From contig CAZCXH010000129.1 in the NCBI GenBank assembly GCA_964502525.1, positions 1 through 14,547 of the forward strand: a DNA stretch of 14,547 bases. Reading direction: 5' to 3'. The position numbers were made by a program, and so were the translations under genes. Shown here in pieces: positions 1 to 6,605 of the stretch (the stretch's first letter is position 1; each line of letters starts with the position of its first letter). The DNA is from DATLYB01 sp964502525 (GTDB taxonomy: Bacteria; Bacteroidota; Bacteroidia; Chitinophagales; CAIOSU01). Below the pieces are notes generated by a model, which made no database searches, was not told where the DNA came from, and saw only the letters and a program-made list of their open reading frames with translations.

Positions 1-165
1 AAGAAGAAAGTAAATCCTTATCCCGAACTCACGTTATCAGCCAATTTGCGTTATCAGCATTCCATTTTTAATTCGGATTATGATATTTTTAAATTTAAAC
101 AGCTTCTAAAGCCTTCAAATTTGGCAGTAGTCCTTACTCCACAAGGCATTCAGGAACTGCTTTAG
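1..165 (+). CDS. Partial reading frame crossing the left repeat, unrecognised
   Basis: Frame 1 is open from the first base to a TAG at 163-165 (54 codons), so this could be the 3' end of a gene starting left of the window. About half of it is encoded by the repeat at 30-109, including the peptide LTLSANLRYQHSIF. It resembles no family I can name. A short frame through a dispersed repeat is weak evidence for a gene. If real, a repeat insertion may have replaced the original C-terminus of the upstream protein. Confidence 0.2.
   Translation, partial: KKKVNPYPELTLSANLRYQHSIFNSDYDIFKFKQLLKPSNLAVVLTPQGIQELL
30..109 (+). repeat. Left arm of an ~80 bp inverted repeat
   Basis: This stretch matches the reverse complement of 14467-14547 at roughly 90% (about seven mismatches and one single-base gap, counted by eye). 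It begins CACGTTATCAGCCAAT and contains GTTATCAGC twice in direct orientation 17 nt apart, then an AT-rich part with ATTCGGATTATGAT. It has no obvious hairpin of its own. A copy at each window edge in opposite orientation fits either ends of an element or, more simply, two copies of a dispersed genomic repeat where an assembly stopped. Confidence 0.85.
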
Positions 166-177
166 CGTTCTGGATTT

Positions 178-351
178 TCATTCCCCGCTTTCGTATTCTT
201 TGATTTCCGAGATGGCTTCCGTCAGATCGGTTTTCATCTTCTTGTGTTCATCCACTTTGCGGAATTCGCTGATAAGACTTCCTCTCTTTTCAATTGGAAT
301 TTGAACGGCTTTTTTCTTCCCTTTTTTGCCTTTGATGCAGGTGATTGGCAT
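178..351 (-). CDS. Small antitoxin-like protein, orphan and possibly frameshifted
   Basis: A 57-residue charged protein that begins MPITCIKGKKGKKKAVQIPI and then carries a helical KVDEHKKMKTDLTEAISEIK segment. From memory, this layout (short strand-rich start with a 'VQIPI'-type stretch, then a lysine/glutamate-rich helix) matches the small antitoxins paired with RelE/ParE-type toxins in Bacteroidota. The frame ends at a TGA. In the -1 frame an overlapping ATG continues as MKIQNAKAVPECLVE, which resembles the usual extended antitoxin C-terminus, so a one-base frameshift may have shortened it. The expected downstream toxin gene is absent: the repeat at 30-109 follows. It lies 75 nt downstream of the Nudix gene on the same strand, with a TATCTTTA box just upstream. 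Family assignment is tentative. Confidence 0.5.
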   Translation of the reverse strand: MPITCIKGKKGKKKAVQIPIEKRGSLISEFRKVDEHKKMKTDLTEAISEIKEYESGE

Positions 352-362
352 TTTCTCAAACT

Positions 363-370
363 TAAAGATA
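363..370 (-). promoter_or_regulatory. Possible -7 element for the antitoxin-like gene
   Basis: The minus strand reads TATCTTTA, one base from the Bacteroidota -7 consensus TAnnTTTG, 11 nt before the ATG of the small gene. I see no TTG at the expected -33 position, so this is suggestive only. Confidence 0.3.
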
Positions 371-426
371 GTTGCCGATTACCGGAAGCATCATGAACAT
401 CTGGCGCTTGGAGCTGGCAGGCAATT

Positions 427-882
427 TCAGTACTTAAACATTTTCATCAGCATCCCCACCACCACCCTGTCAATCGGCAGGCTCACCGCATCTTCCGTCA
501 AACCTGCCATTTCCAGCCAGCGAAATCCCAGCAGCACTTCCTTTTCATTATTTGGCAATTCATGTTCCGGGTTGAAATCGCTGGTCCGCCTCACCTTATA
601 ATAGATGGAAATTATCTGGTCATCAGGATTGAAAGCAGATTGCTGAAAGAAATCGGTGGTGTAGAAATGTTCCATTACCTTCACGCTGAATCCCGTTTCT
701 TCCATAAACTCGCGCTCAAGACATTCAATGGCGCCTTCACCAAGCTCCAACCCGCCTCCGGGAAACTTGGTGACGCGCCTTCCTCCGCGCACGATCTCGT
801 CAGCTACCAACATTTTGCCGTTCTCTATCAGCAAGCCGTAAACGCGGATATTGAACTTTTTGAGATTCATGATGTTTGTCAT
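427..882 (-). CDS. Nudix hydrolase
   Basis: A 151-residue Nudix-fold pyrophosphohydrolase, expected to cleave a nucleoside diphosphate linked to another group in the cytoplasm using Mg2+. The Nudix box is intact at residues 43-65: G43, E49, then REFMEETGF at 57-65, matching GX5EX7REUXEEXGU exactly. The length is normal for a single-domain member. The substrate cannot be read from sequence. A tryptophan-containing RWLE segment near residue 121 and the N-terminal NIRVYGLLIENGKMLV strand are typical of MutT/ADP-ribose-type members. Translation may begin at Met1 or Met5; the first is used here. It diverges from the thioredoxin gene with 49 nt between starts, so the two could share a control region. 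Confidence 0.93.
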   Translation of the reverse strand: MTNIMNLKKFNIRVYGLLIENGKMLVADEIVRGGRRVTKFPGGGLELGEGAIECLEREFMEETGFSVKVMEHFYTTDFFQQSAFNPDDQIISIYYKVRRTSDFNPEHELPNNEKEVLLGFRWLEMAGLTEDAVSLPIDRVVVGMLMKMFKY

Positions 883-931
883 GGTTATTTAAAATCACAA
901 GACCGAATTTCGCCACAAAATTGAAATACCA

Positions 932-1249
932 ATGAACGTAATTGAAAGTACAGATGCCGACTTTGCTCAAAAGCTGTCGGAGAATCCCAAGGTAATTGTG
1001 AAATACTATGCGGGATGGTGCGGAACATGCAGGCTTTTTGCGCCAAAATTCAAGCGGCTGTCGGCAGATGACCATTACAAAGAGATTGCATTCCTGGATG
1101 TGAATGCTGAAAAAAATCCGGAAGCGCGAAAGATGGCAGGCGTGGACAATCTTCCATTCTTTGCTATTTTTAAGAACGGCAAATTGGTGGAAGGCAGTTC
1201 AACCTCCAGGGAAGAGAAAGTTCTTGAGATGCTAAAAACTTTAAACTGA
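932..1249 (+). CDS. Thioredoxin-family protein (WCGTC active site)
   Basis: A 105-residue single-domain thioredoxin-fold protein, predicted cytoplasmic because it has no signal peptide. The active site is W29-C30-G31-T32-C33, and the loop proline that packs against it is Pro75 in NLPFF. Canonical thioredoxin 1 has WCGPC; threonine in place of proline usually shifts redox potential and occurs in peroxiredoxin-linked and other specialised thioredoxins. It probably reduces disulfides in partner proteins rather than serving as the sole housekeeping thioredoxin. The stop overlaps the next ATG (TGATG), so the two genes should be translationally coupled. The ATG at 932 follows a short AT-rich leader with no Shine-Dalgarno, as is normal in this phylum. 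Confidence 0.93.
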   Translation: MNVIESTDADFAQKLSENPKVIVKYYAGWCGTCRLFAPKFKRLSADDHYKEIAFLDVNAEKNPEARKMAGVDNLPFFAIFKNGKLVEGSSTSREEKVLEMLKTLN

Positions 1250-1488
1250 TGAAAATTCCTGTCATTAAGCAATTGGTTGAGAAATATTCCATCCCTCAGT
1301 TGGAAGAGGGTGAATCAGCCATTCTGGAAGAACGCCAGCCTGACGTTCAGGATGCTGGCGATGATGCCGGTGACCAGTTGACTAACATTATGGCCGCGAT
1401 TTGGATTAAAAGGGAAATGGAGGGAGGAAGCGATCTGAAAACCGCCCTTCGCGCCTATACGCAAAAGGTGCGTGATTCCATCAGTTAA
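1249..1488 (+). CDS. DUF6952-like small acidic protein
   Basis: A 79-residue acidic protein: MKIPVIKQLVEKY at the start, an acidic middle (residues 18-43), then a helical part with IMAAIWIKREMEGG and ALRAYTQKVRDSIS. I recognise it as the small conserved Bacteroidota family listed as DUF6952, which usually sits directly downstream of a thioredoxin or peroxiredoxin gene, as here. Its function is unknown. The one-base overlap with the thioredoxin stop and the conserved pairing suggest a role in the same redox process, for instance as a partner protein. There are no cysteines, so it is not itself a thiol redox enzyme. The family name is from memory. Confidence 0.8.
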   Translation: MKIPVIKQLVEKYSIPQLEEGESAILEERQPDVQDAGDDAGDQLTNIMAAIWIKREMEGGSDLKTALRAYTQKVRDSIS

Positions 1489-1491
1489 TGT

Positions 1492-1521
1492 TTGCGCAGA
1501 TGATTTTCCTTTCTATCTTTG
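1492..1521 (+). promoter_or_regulatory. Promoter of the histidine operon
   Basis: TTG at 1492-1494 is followed after exactly 19 nt by TATCTTTG at 1514-1521. This is the Bacteroidota housekeeping sigma arrangement (-33 TTG, -7 TAnnTTTG). Transcription should begin about 1526-1530, just before the leader peptide ATG at 1539. The promoter starts within 4 nt of the stop codon of the DUF6952-like gene. Confidence 0.85.
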
Positions 1522-1538
1522 CACCACTTGTCAAAGTC

Positions 1539-1589
1539 ATGCAAAACAGACGTCATCATCACCATCTGATTCACGGGAATTCCCGGTGA
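1539..1589 (+). CDS. hisL: Histidine operon leader peptide
   Basis: A 16-codon frame encoding MQNRRHHHHLIHGNSR: four consecutive His codons at 1554-1565 and a fifth at 1572-1574. It lies between the his promoter and an intrinsic terminator ahead of hisG. This is the classic leader design: when charged tRNA-His is scarce, the ribosome stalls on the His run and changes which downstream RNA hairpin forms. Five His codons in 16 by chance, in this position, is very unlikely. The symbol is used by analogy with enteric hisL; the peptide sequence itself is not homologous. Confidence 0.88.
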   Translation: MQNRRHHHHLIHGNSR

Positions 1590-1606
1590 ACGGTGATGCT
1601 GCTGTC
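1549..1606 (+). promoter_or_regulatory. Leader pairing region of the his attenuator
   Basis: Segment 1549-1563 (GACGTCATCATCACC), which overlaps the first His codons, is complementary to 1592-1606 (GGTGATGCTGCTGTC) over 15 positions with two mismatches and one G-U pair. Nested inside is a second hairpin, TTCACGGG (1570-1577) with CCC and GTGAA (1582-1590), with one bulged G. A ribosome stalled on the His codons would open the outer stem. An antiterminator is less clear: CCGGTG at 1583-1588 can pair with CACCGG at 1631-1636, and GGTGA at 1592-1596 with TTACC at 1625-1629, either of which would disturb the terminator. Confidence 0.7.
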
Positions 1607-1617
1607 ATGAAATAGAC

Positions 1618-1648
1618 AAAGGGCTTACCCCACCGGTAAGCCCTTTTT
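1618..1648 (+). terminator. Intrinsic attenuator terminator before hisG
   Basis: A perfect 12-bp stem, AAAGGGCTTACC (1618-1629) with GGTAAGCCCTTT (1635-1646), has a 5-nt loop and runs into a T tract (1644-1648). It stands 12 nt before the hisG ATG and after the His-rich leader peptide, so its role should be conditional termination of the his operon. Confidence 0.9.
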
Positions 1649-1660
1649 AATTTTAATGCC

Positions 1661-2521
1661 ATGAATGAAGTCTTAAGGATTGCCATACAAAAAAATGGAA
1701 GGCTCAACGAGCAATCCATGCAACTGCTGAAAGAATGCGGTGTGAATGTTGGGAACGGCTCCAGTACGCTAAAAGCCCGTGCTTCCAATTTTCCATTGGA
1801 AGCGCTTTTTTTACGGGATGATGATATTCCGCAATATATCGAAGATCGCGTTGCCGATGTCGGAATCATCGGAGAGAATGTGGTGAAGGAGAAAGGAAAG
1901 AAAGTGGAGGTGTTGGACCGGCTGGGTTTCGCAAGGTGCAGGCTTTCACTTGCCATCCGCAAAGAGGATGATTATCCGGGGGTGGAATATTTTAGCGGGA
2001 AAAGGATTGCTACCAGCTATCCGCAAATTTTAAAGGAGTTCCTTTCAAGGAATAAAGTGAAGGCGGAGATTGAAGAAATCAGCGGCAGTGTGGAAATAGC
2101 GCCCAGCATCGGTTTAGCTGATGGCATTATGGATATTGTGAGCACCGGCAGCACCTTGTTCACCAATGGCTTGAAAGAAGTGCACACGGTGATGCATTCA
2201 CAGGCAGTATTGGTTTCAAATAAAAAGCTTGGCAAATCAAAGAACGAAATTTTAGACAAGCTGCTTTTCAGAATCAAAGCGGTCAGCAATGCCCGAAACA
2301 ATAAATATATCCTGCTGAATGCCCCGGACAATTCGCTGGATAAAATTTGCAAACTGCTGCCTGGCATTAAAAGCCCGACAATCCTTCCGCTTGCTAAAAA
2401 AGGATGGAGCAGCTTGCACAGCGTAGTGAAAGAAGACGATTTCTGGGAAGTGATTGATGAATTGAGAAAAGCCGGAGCGGAGGGAATCCTTGTGGTTCCA
2501 ATTGAAAAAATGGTTGTCTGA
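1661..2521 (+). CDS. hisG: ATP phosphoribosyltransferase, long form
   Basis: The first enzyme of histidine synthesis: it joins ATP and PRPP to give phosphoribosyl-ATP. The 286-residue length is the long form, with a two-lobed catalytic region (about 1-210) and a C-terminal ACT-like regulatory domain (about 211-286) that binds histidine for feedback inhibition. No HisZ partner is therefore needed. Visible landmarks are the N-terminal RIAIQKNGRL segment, DVGIIGENVV near 66-75, and the PRPP-binding stretch around ADGIMDIVSTGSTL. The start at 1661 lies just after the attenuator in AT-rich sequence with no Shine-Dalgarno. It is the first structural gene of the operon, so leader control and feedback inhibition act on the same step. 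Confidence 0.97.
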   Translation: MNEVLRIAIQKNGRLNEQSMQLLKECGVNVGNGSSTLKARASNFPLEALFLRDDDIPQYIEDRVADVGIIGENVVKEKGKKVEVLDRLGFARCRLSLAIRKEDDYPGVEYFSGKRIATSYPQILKEFLSRNKVKAEIEEISGSVEIAPSIGLADGIMDIVSTGSTLFTNGLKEVHTVMHSQAVLVSNKKLGKSKNEILDKLLFRIKAVSNARNNKYILLNAPDNSLDKICKLLPGIKSPTILPLAKKGWSSLHSVVKEDDFWEVIDELRKAGAEGILVVPIEKMVV

Positions 2522-2548
2522 TTTGGGGTTTGATGATTCGGTAATTCG

Positions 2549-4900
2549 ATGATTAAAATGCAGATAATTAAATATCCTGAACCTCAAACATGGCGGTCGC
2601 TTTGCAAGCGTCCGGTGATGGACTCCGCAAAGTTGGAAGCTGACGTACGGATAATCATGGGTAAAGTGAAACTTCATGGCGACCGGGCATTAAAAGAACT
2701 CAGCAAGAAGTTTGACGGTAATAATTCGAAAAGCTTGATGGTTTCAAAATCAGAATTTATTGCCGCTGCGAAAAGAGTGAGCGCCCCGTTAAAGAAAGCT
2801 ATTGATCTTGCAAAAAATAATATCGAAAAATTTCATTCATCACAGCATGAAAAGGAAAAGAGAATCATCACAACCAATGGTGTTGTTTGCTGGCGGAAAA
2901 GCGTTGGCATCGAAAAAGTCGGTCTCTATATCCCTGGCGGCACCGCTCCCCTGTTCTCCACTTTGCTGATGCTTGGAGTTCCCGCTAAGATCGCAGGATG
3001 CAGGGAAATCGTTGTTTGCACTCCACCGGGTAAAAACGGAAATATCGCTCCGGAAATACTTCATACAGCACAGTTGATTGGCATCAGCAAGGTATTTAAG
3101 GTCGGAGGCGCGCAGGCAATTGCTGCGATGGCTTACGGAACTAAAACCATTCCGCCAGTTTACAAAATCTTCGGTCCCGGGAATCAATACGTCACGATGG
3201 CAAAGACGCTGGCGCAGCAGCAAGGAATTGCCATTGACATGCCGGCAGGACCCAGCGAAGTGTTGGTGATTGCAGACAAAATAAGCAACCCTGTTTTTGT
3301 TGCTGCCGATTTGCTTTCGCAAACCGAGCACGGAGAAGACAGTCAGGCGATTTTGATTTCCAATGATCTAAAGACTATTCATAATGTTTTGAATGAAATC
3401 AAAAAGCAGTTAAAGAATCTGCCCCGAAAAAAAATCGCACGGGCTGCCTTGGAAAACAGCAAAGTCCTTTTGGTGCATAATCTTGATGAAGCCATCGCCT
3501 TCAGTAATGCTTACGCTCCCGAACACCTCATCATTGCCACTGAAAATGCTCATCAGCTATCACAACATGTGGTTAATGCAGGTTCTGTTTTCATTGGTAA
3601 CTATAGCTGTGAAAGCGTAGGAGATTATGCCAGCGGCACTAATCACACGCTGCCGACAAACGGATTCGCAACAAATTATAGCGGAGTATCGCTTGACAGC
3701 TTCCTGAAAAAAATCACCTTTCAGGAATTATCCGCAGAAGGAATTCGGAACATCGGGACTGCCGTTGAACTGATGGCTGAGGCAGAACAATTGCAGGCCC
3801 ACAAAAACGCTGTCACATTAAGATTAGAAACTATTCCCAAAACACCGACTAACCAATTAACCAATAAACCAATAAACCTCGCCCGCCTCGCCCGCGAAAA
3901 TATCCTGAACGCCAAGCCCTACTCCAGTGCGCGCGATGAATTTTCAGGCAGCAATAAAATCTTCCTCGATGCCAATGAAAATCCTTTCAACACCGGATAC
4001 AATCGTTATCCCGATCCGCGCCAATCAGCATTGAAAGAAAAAATATCGAAGCTAAAAAACATAGCAGCTGAAAATATTTTTCTCGGCAATGGAAGTGATG
4101 AAGCCATTGATTTGATCATCCGCGCATTTTGCAATCCGGGTGAAGATAAAATTGTCATTTGCCCTCCCACTTATGGGATGTACGAAGTGGCTGCTCATAT
4201 CAACGATGTAGAAGTAATCAAAGTGCCGTTGACGATTCAATTTCAAATTGATATAAAAAGACTATCGCCTATAATCGCGCAGCCGGACGTAAAGCTGATT
4301 TTCCTCTGCTCTCCCAACAATCCCACCGGAAACCTGCTGAAGAAAGCTGACGTCATCAAACTCCTGAATAATTTCAACGGCATCGTTGTTTTGGACGAAG
4401 CCTATATTGACTTCTCACCCGAAGCCTCCCTTCTGCCCGATTTATCCAAACATAATAACCTTATCATCCTTCAAACATTCAGCAAGGCATGGGGGCTTGC
4501 CGGAATCAGGCTGGGGATGGCATTTGCACACAAGAGCATCATTTCAATGCTTGACAAAATCAAGTCGCCATACAACATCAGCGAATTGACTCAGCAGTTG
4601 GCGTTGAAGCAACTGGATAATGAAGCTGGAAAGAATGAAATTGCAGCGATTCTGAATGAACAGAAACAACTGCTCATTAAGGCTTTATATTCAGTTAAAA
4701 ATGTTTTAAAAATTTTTCCATCCGATGCGAATTTCCTCCTGATGAAATTCAAGGAACCAAAAAAGATTTACAAATATCTTGTGGGGAAGGGAGTGATTGT
4801 GCGTGACAGAAGTTCTATTGTTGACGGCTGTTTGCGAATTACAATTGGAACTTCGGAAGAAAATCAAAAATTGATTGAATTGCTAAATCATCAATCATAA
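2549..4900 (+). CDS. hisDC: HisD-HisC fusion: histidinol dehydrogenase + histidinol-phosphate aminotransferase
   Basis: One 783-codon frame holds two complete enzymes. Residues ~4-428 are histidinol dehydrogenase (histidinol to histidine, Zn and NAD+). Expected metal ligands Q258, H261, D359 and H418 and catalytic E325-H326 are present (GDYASGTNHTLP, AYAPEHL, LLSQTEHGEDS). Residues ~442-783 are the PLP aminotransferase making histidinol phosphate, with KPYSSARDEF, DANENPF, SPNNPTG and the PLP lysine K645 in TFSKAWGLAG. The linker (~429-445) is encoded by an 8-bp tandem repeat. No in-frame ATG, GTG or TTG lies between the end of the HisD domain and the HisC core, so HisC cannot be started separately at a usual codon; ATA at 3872 stands where MNL would be expected. 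Start: Met4 (2558) gives the more typical MQIIKYP beginning. These genes are normally separate neighbours in this phylum. Confidence 0.93.
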   Translation: MIKMQIIKYPEPQTWRSLCKRPVMDSAKLEADVRIIMGKVKLHGDRALKELSKKFDGNNSKSLMVSKSEFIAAAKRVSAPLKKAIDLAKNNIEKFHSSQHEKEKRIITTNGVVCWRKSVGIEKVGLYIPGGTAPLFSTLLMLGVPAKIAGCREIVVCTPPGKNGNIAPEILHTAQLIGISKVFKVGGAQAIAAMAYGTKTIPPVYKIFGPGNQYVTMAKTLAQQQGIAIDMPAGPSEVLVIADKISNPVFVAADLLSQTEHGEDSQAILISNDLKTIHNVLNEIKKQLKNLPRKKIARAALENSKVLLVHNLDEAIAFSNAYAPEHLIIATENAHQLSQHVVNAGSVFIGNYSCESVGDYASGTNHTLPTNGFATNYSGVSLDSFLKKITFQELSAEGIRNIGTAVELMAEAEQLQAHKNAVTLRLETIPKTPTNQLTNKPINLARLARENILNAKPYSSARDEFSGSNKIFLDANENPFNTGYNRYPDPRQSALKEKISKLKNIAAENIFLGNGSDEAIDLIIRAFCNPGEDKIVICPPTYGMYEVAAHINDVEVIKVPLTIQFQIDIKRLSPIIAQPDVKLIFLCSPNNPTGNLLKKADVIKLLNNFNGIVVLDEAYIDFSPEASLLPDLSKHNNLIILQTFSKAWGLAGIRLGMAFAHKSIISMLDKIKSPYNISELTQQLALKQLDNEAGKNEIAAILNEQKQLLIKALYSVKNVLKIFPSDANFLLMKFKEPKKIYKYLVGKGVIVRDRSSIVDGCLRITIGTSEENQKLIELLNHQS
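3848..3879 (+). repeat. 8-bp tandem repeat at the hisD/hisC junction
   Basis: Four successive units: ACTAACCA, ATTAACCA, ATAAACCA, ATAAACCT. They are followed at once by a 9-bp in-frame duplication that encodes Leu-Ala-Arg twice. Because 8 is not a multiple of 3, gain or loss of one unit would change frame, and both other frames meet TAA within the repeat. This is the only stretch of the his coding region with this kind of simple repetition. Confidence 0.9.
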
Positions 4901-4907
4901 ATTAACG

Positions 4908-6026
4908 ATGAAAAAAATTTTATTTATTGATCAGGACGGCACCATCATTTTAGAACCCGAAGATGAAAAGCTGGACAGTTTTGCAAAGCTGCGGTTCCTG
5001 CCGGGAGTCATCTCAACTCTTAGTCGGATTGCTAAAGAGATGGATTATGACTTCGTTATCGTAACCAATCAAGACGGACTCGGCTCCGATTATATGCCAG
5101 AAGAAACATTCTTTCCTCCTCACAATAAAATGATTGAAATCCTGAAAAGCGAAGGCGTTGTTTTTCGTGAAGTTTGCATTGACCGCCACTTTCCTCAAGA
5201 CAATTCCGATATGCGAAAACCCGGTATAGGAATGTTGAAGCACTACCTTAATGGCGAATTCGATATCAAGCACTCATTTGTTATAGGCGATCGCTATACG
5301 GATGCGCTGCTTGCAAAAAATCTTGGATGTCATGCCATTCACATCCAGAGCCACCTTTCAAAAGACCACAGGCACACATGGGGCAGGCACGAGGTAGTGC
5401 AATTGCACGCGGCAGGTTGGGAAGAAATCTATCAGTTTCTAAAAAGCAGTTCGAGAAAAACTGTGGTGTATAGAAAAACAACTGAAACTTCCATTTCAAT
5501 CGAGTTTAATCCTGACGGCAGCGGTAAAACTGAGATCAATACAGGGCTTGGTTTTTTTGATCACATGCTCGCGCAACTCGCCAAACACGGAGGTTTGGAT
5601 TTATCCATTAAAGCCAACGGTGATCTGAAAATTGACGAGCATCACACCATTGAAGATACAGCCCTTGCACTGGGCGAAGCATTCCATCAGGCTTTGGGAA
5701 GAAAAGCAGGTATCAGCCGGTATGGATTTGTTCTTCCGATGGACGACAGCCTGGCGCAGGTTGCTATTGACTTTAGCGGTCGTCCCTGTCTCAAATGGGA
5801 TGTTGAGTTTAAACGCGAAAAAGTTGGTGACATGCCGACTGAAATGTTTCATCATTTCTTTAAATCATTTTGCGATGCGGCAAAATGCAACCTCAATATC
5901 AAGGCGGAAGGTGAAAACGAACACCACAAGATTGAAGCAATATTTAAAGCTGTCGCAAAATCAATCAGCATAGCTGTTAAGAAAACCGAGTCTGCCGGAG
6001 TTCCCAGCACAAAAGGAGTGTTATAA
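4908..6026 (+). CDS. hisB: Bifunctional histidinol-phosphatase / imidazoleglycerol-phosphate dehydratase
   Basis: Two domains, as in enteric HisB. Residues 1-~165 are a HAD-type phosphatase (histidinol phosphate to histidinol): D8-x-D10-G-T is the nucleophile motif, TNQDGLG (53-59) motif II, RKP at 103-105 the conserved lysine region, and GDRYTD (127-132) the Mg site. Residues ~183-372 are the dehydratase (imidazoleglycerol phosphate to imidazoleacetol phosphate) with the metal-binding signatures FFDHM, DEHHTIED (243-250) and NEHHKIEAIFKA. Of the four zinc ligands in the E. coli phosphatase loop (C-x-H...C-x-C) only H94 remains; the others align with D92, S100 and M102. A His-rich insertion (145-168) joins the domains. 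It starts 7 nt after hisDC. Confidence 0.96.
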   Translation: MKKILFIDQDGTIILEPEDEKLDSFAKLRFLPGVISTLSRIAKEMDYDFVIVTNQDGLGSDYMPEETFFPPHNKMIEILKSEGVVFREVCIDRHFPQDNSDMRKPGIGMLKHYLNGEFDIKHSFVIGDRYTDALLAKNLGCHAIHIQSHLSKDHRHTWGRHEVVQLHAAGWEEIYQFLKSSSRKTVVYRKTTETSISIEFNPDGSGKTEINTGLGFFDHMLAQLAKHGGLDLSIKANGDLKIDEHHTIEDTALALGEAFHQALGRKAGISRYGFVLPMDDSLAQVAIDFSGRPCLKWDVEFKREKVGDMPTEMFHHFFKSFCDAAKCNLNIKAEGENEHHKIEAIFKAVAKSISIAVKKTESAGVPSTKGVL

Positions 6027-6605
6027 ATGATCGCAGTTATCGAATACAACGCTGGTAACATCCGTTCGGTGATCAACGCTCTCAGCAGGATCGGTGCGAA
6101 ACCCCAGATTACCAGCGATCCTGAAAAAATAGCTTCAGCCGACAAAGTGATTTTCCCCGGTGTAGGCGAGGCAAGCACCGCCATGAATTATCTGAAAGAA
6201 AGAGGTCTGGATAAGGTTATCAAATCGCTTAACCAGCCTTTTCTTGGCATTTGCCTCGGATTGCAGTTGCTATGCAGCCATTCTGAAGAAGGAAACACCG
6301 CATGTATCGGTGTATTCAAGGAAAAAGTCAAGCGATTCCCGCCTGCCGGCAAAGTGCCCCATATGGGATGGAATGATTTCAAAGAGATCAGAGGAGAGCT
6401 GTTCAATGATTTGAAGGCTCAAAGCGACATGTATTTCGTTCACAGCTACTATGCGGAGTTGGGCGCAGAAACCATTGCCGCAACCGACTATATTGTGCCG
6501 TTTAGCTCTGGATTAAATAAAAATAATTTCTATGCCGTCCAATTTCATCCTGAAAAATCTGCAGAAGCCGGTCATAAGATTTTAAAAAACTTTCTTTCAT
6601 TATGA
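6027..6605 (+). CDS. hisH: Imidazole glycerol phosphate synthase, glutaminase subunit
   Basis: The class I glutamine amidotransferase subunit that releases ammonia from glutamine and passes it to HisF. The catalytic triad is visible: nucleophile C76 in GICLGLQ, and H174 and E176 in QFHPEKS. The N-terminal IEYNAGNIRSV and FPGVGEASTAM segments are standard. The length of 192 residues is normal for a separate HisH. Its ATG follows the hisB stop with no gap, and its stop overlaps the hisA ATG (ATGA), so translation should be coupled. Its partner HisF is two genes downstream, with hisA between, the usual bacterial order. Confidence 0.97.
   Translation: MIAVIEYNAGNIRSVINALSRIGAKPQITSDPEKIASADKVIFPGVGEASTAMNYLKERGLDKVIKSLNQPFLGICLGLQLLCSHSEEGNTACIGVFKEKVKRFPPAGKVPHMGWNDFKEIRGELFNDLKAQSDMYFVHSYYAELGAETIAATDYIVPFSSGLNKNNFYAVQFHPEKSAEAGHKILKNFLSL

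Noticed and set aside
3848..3897. CRISPR or other array at the hisDC junction repeat
   Set aside because: The units are 8 bp and contiguous with no spacers, and they lie inside a coding frame.
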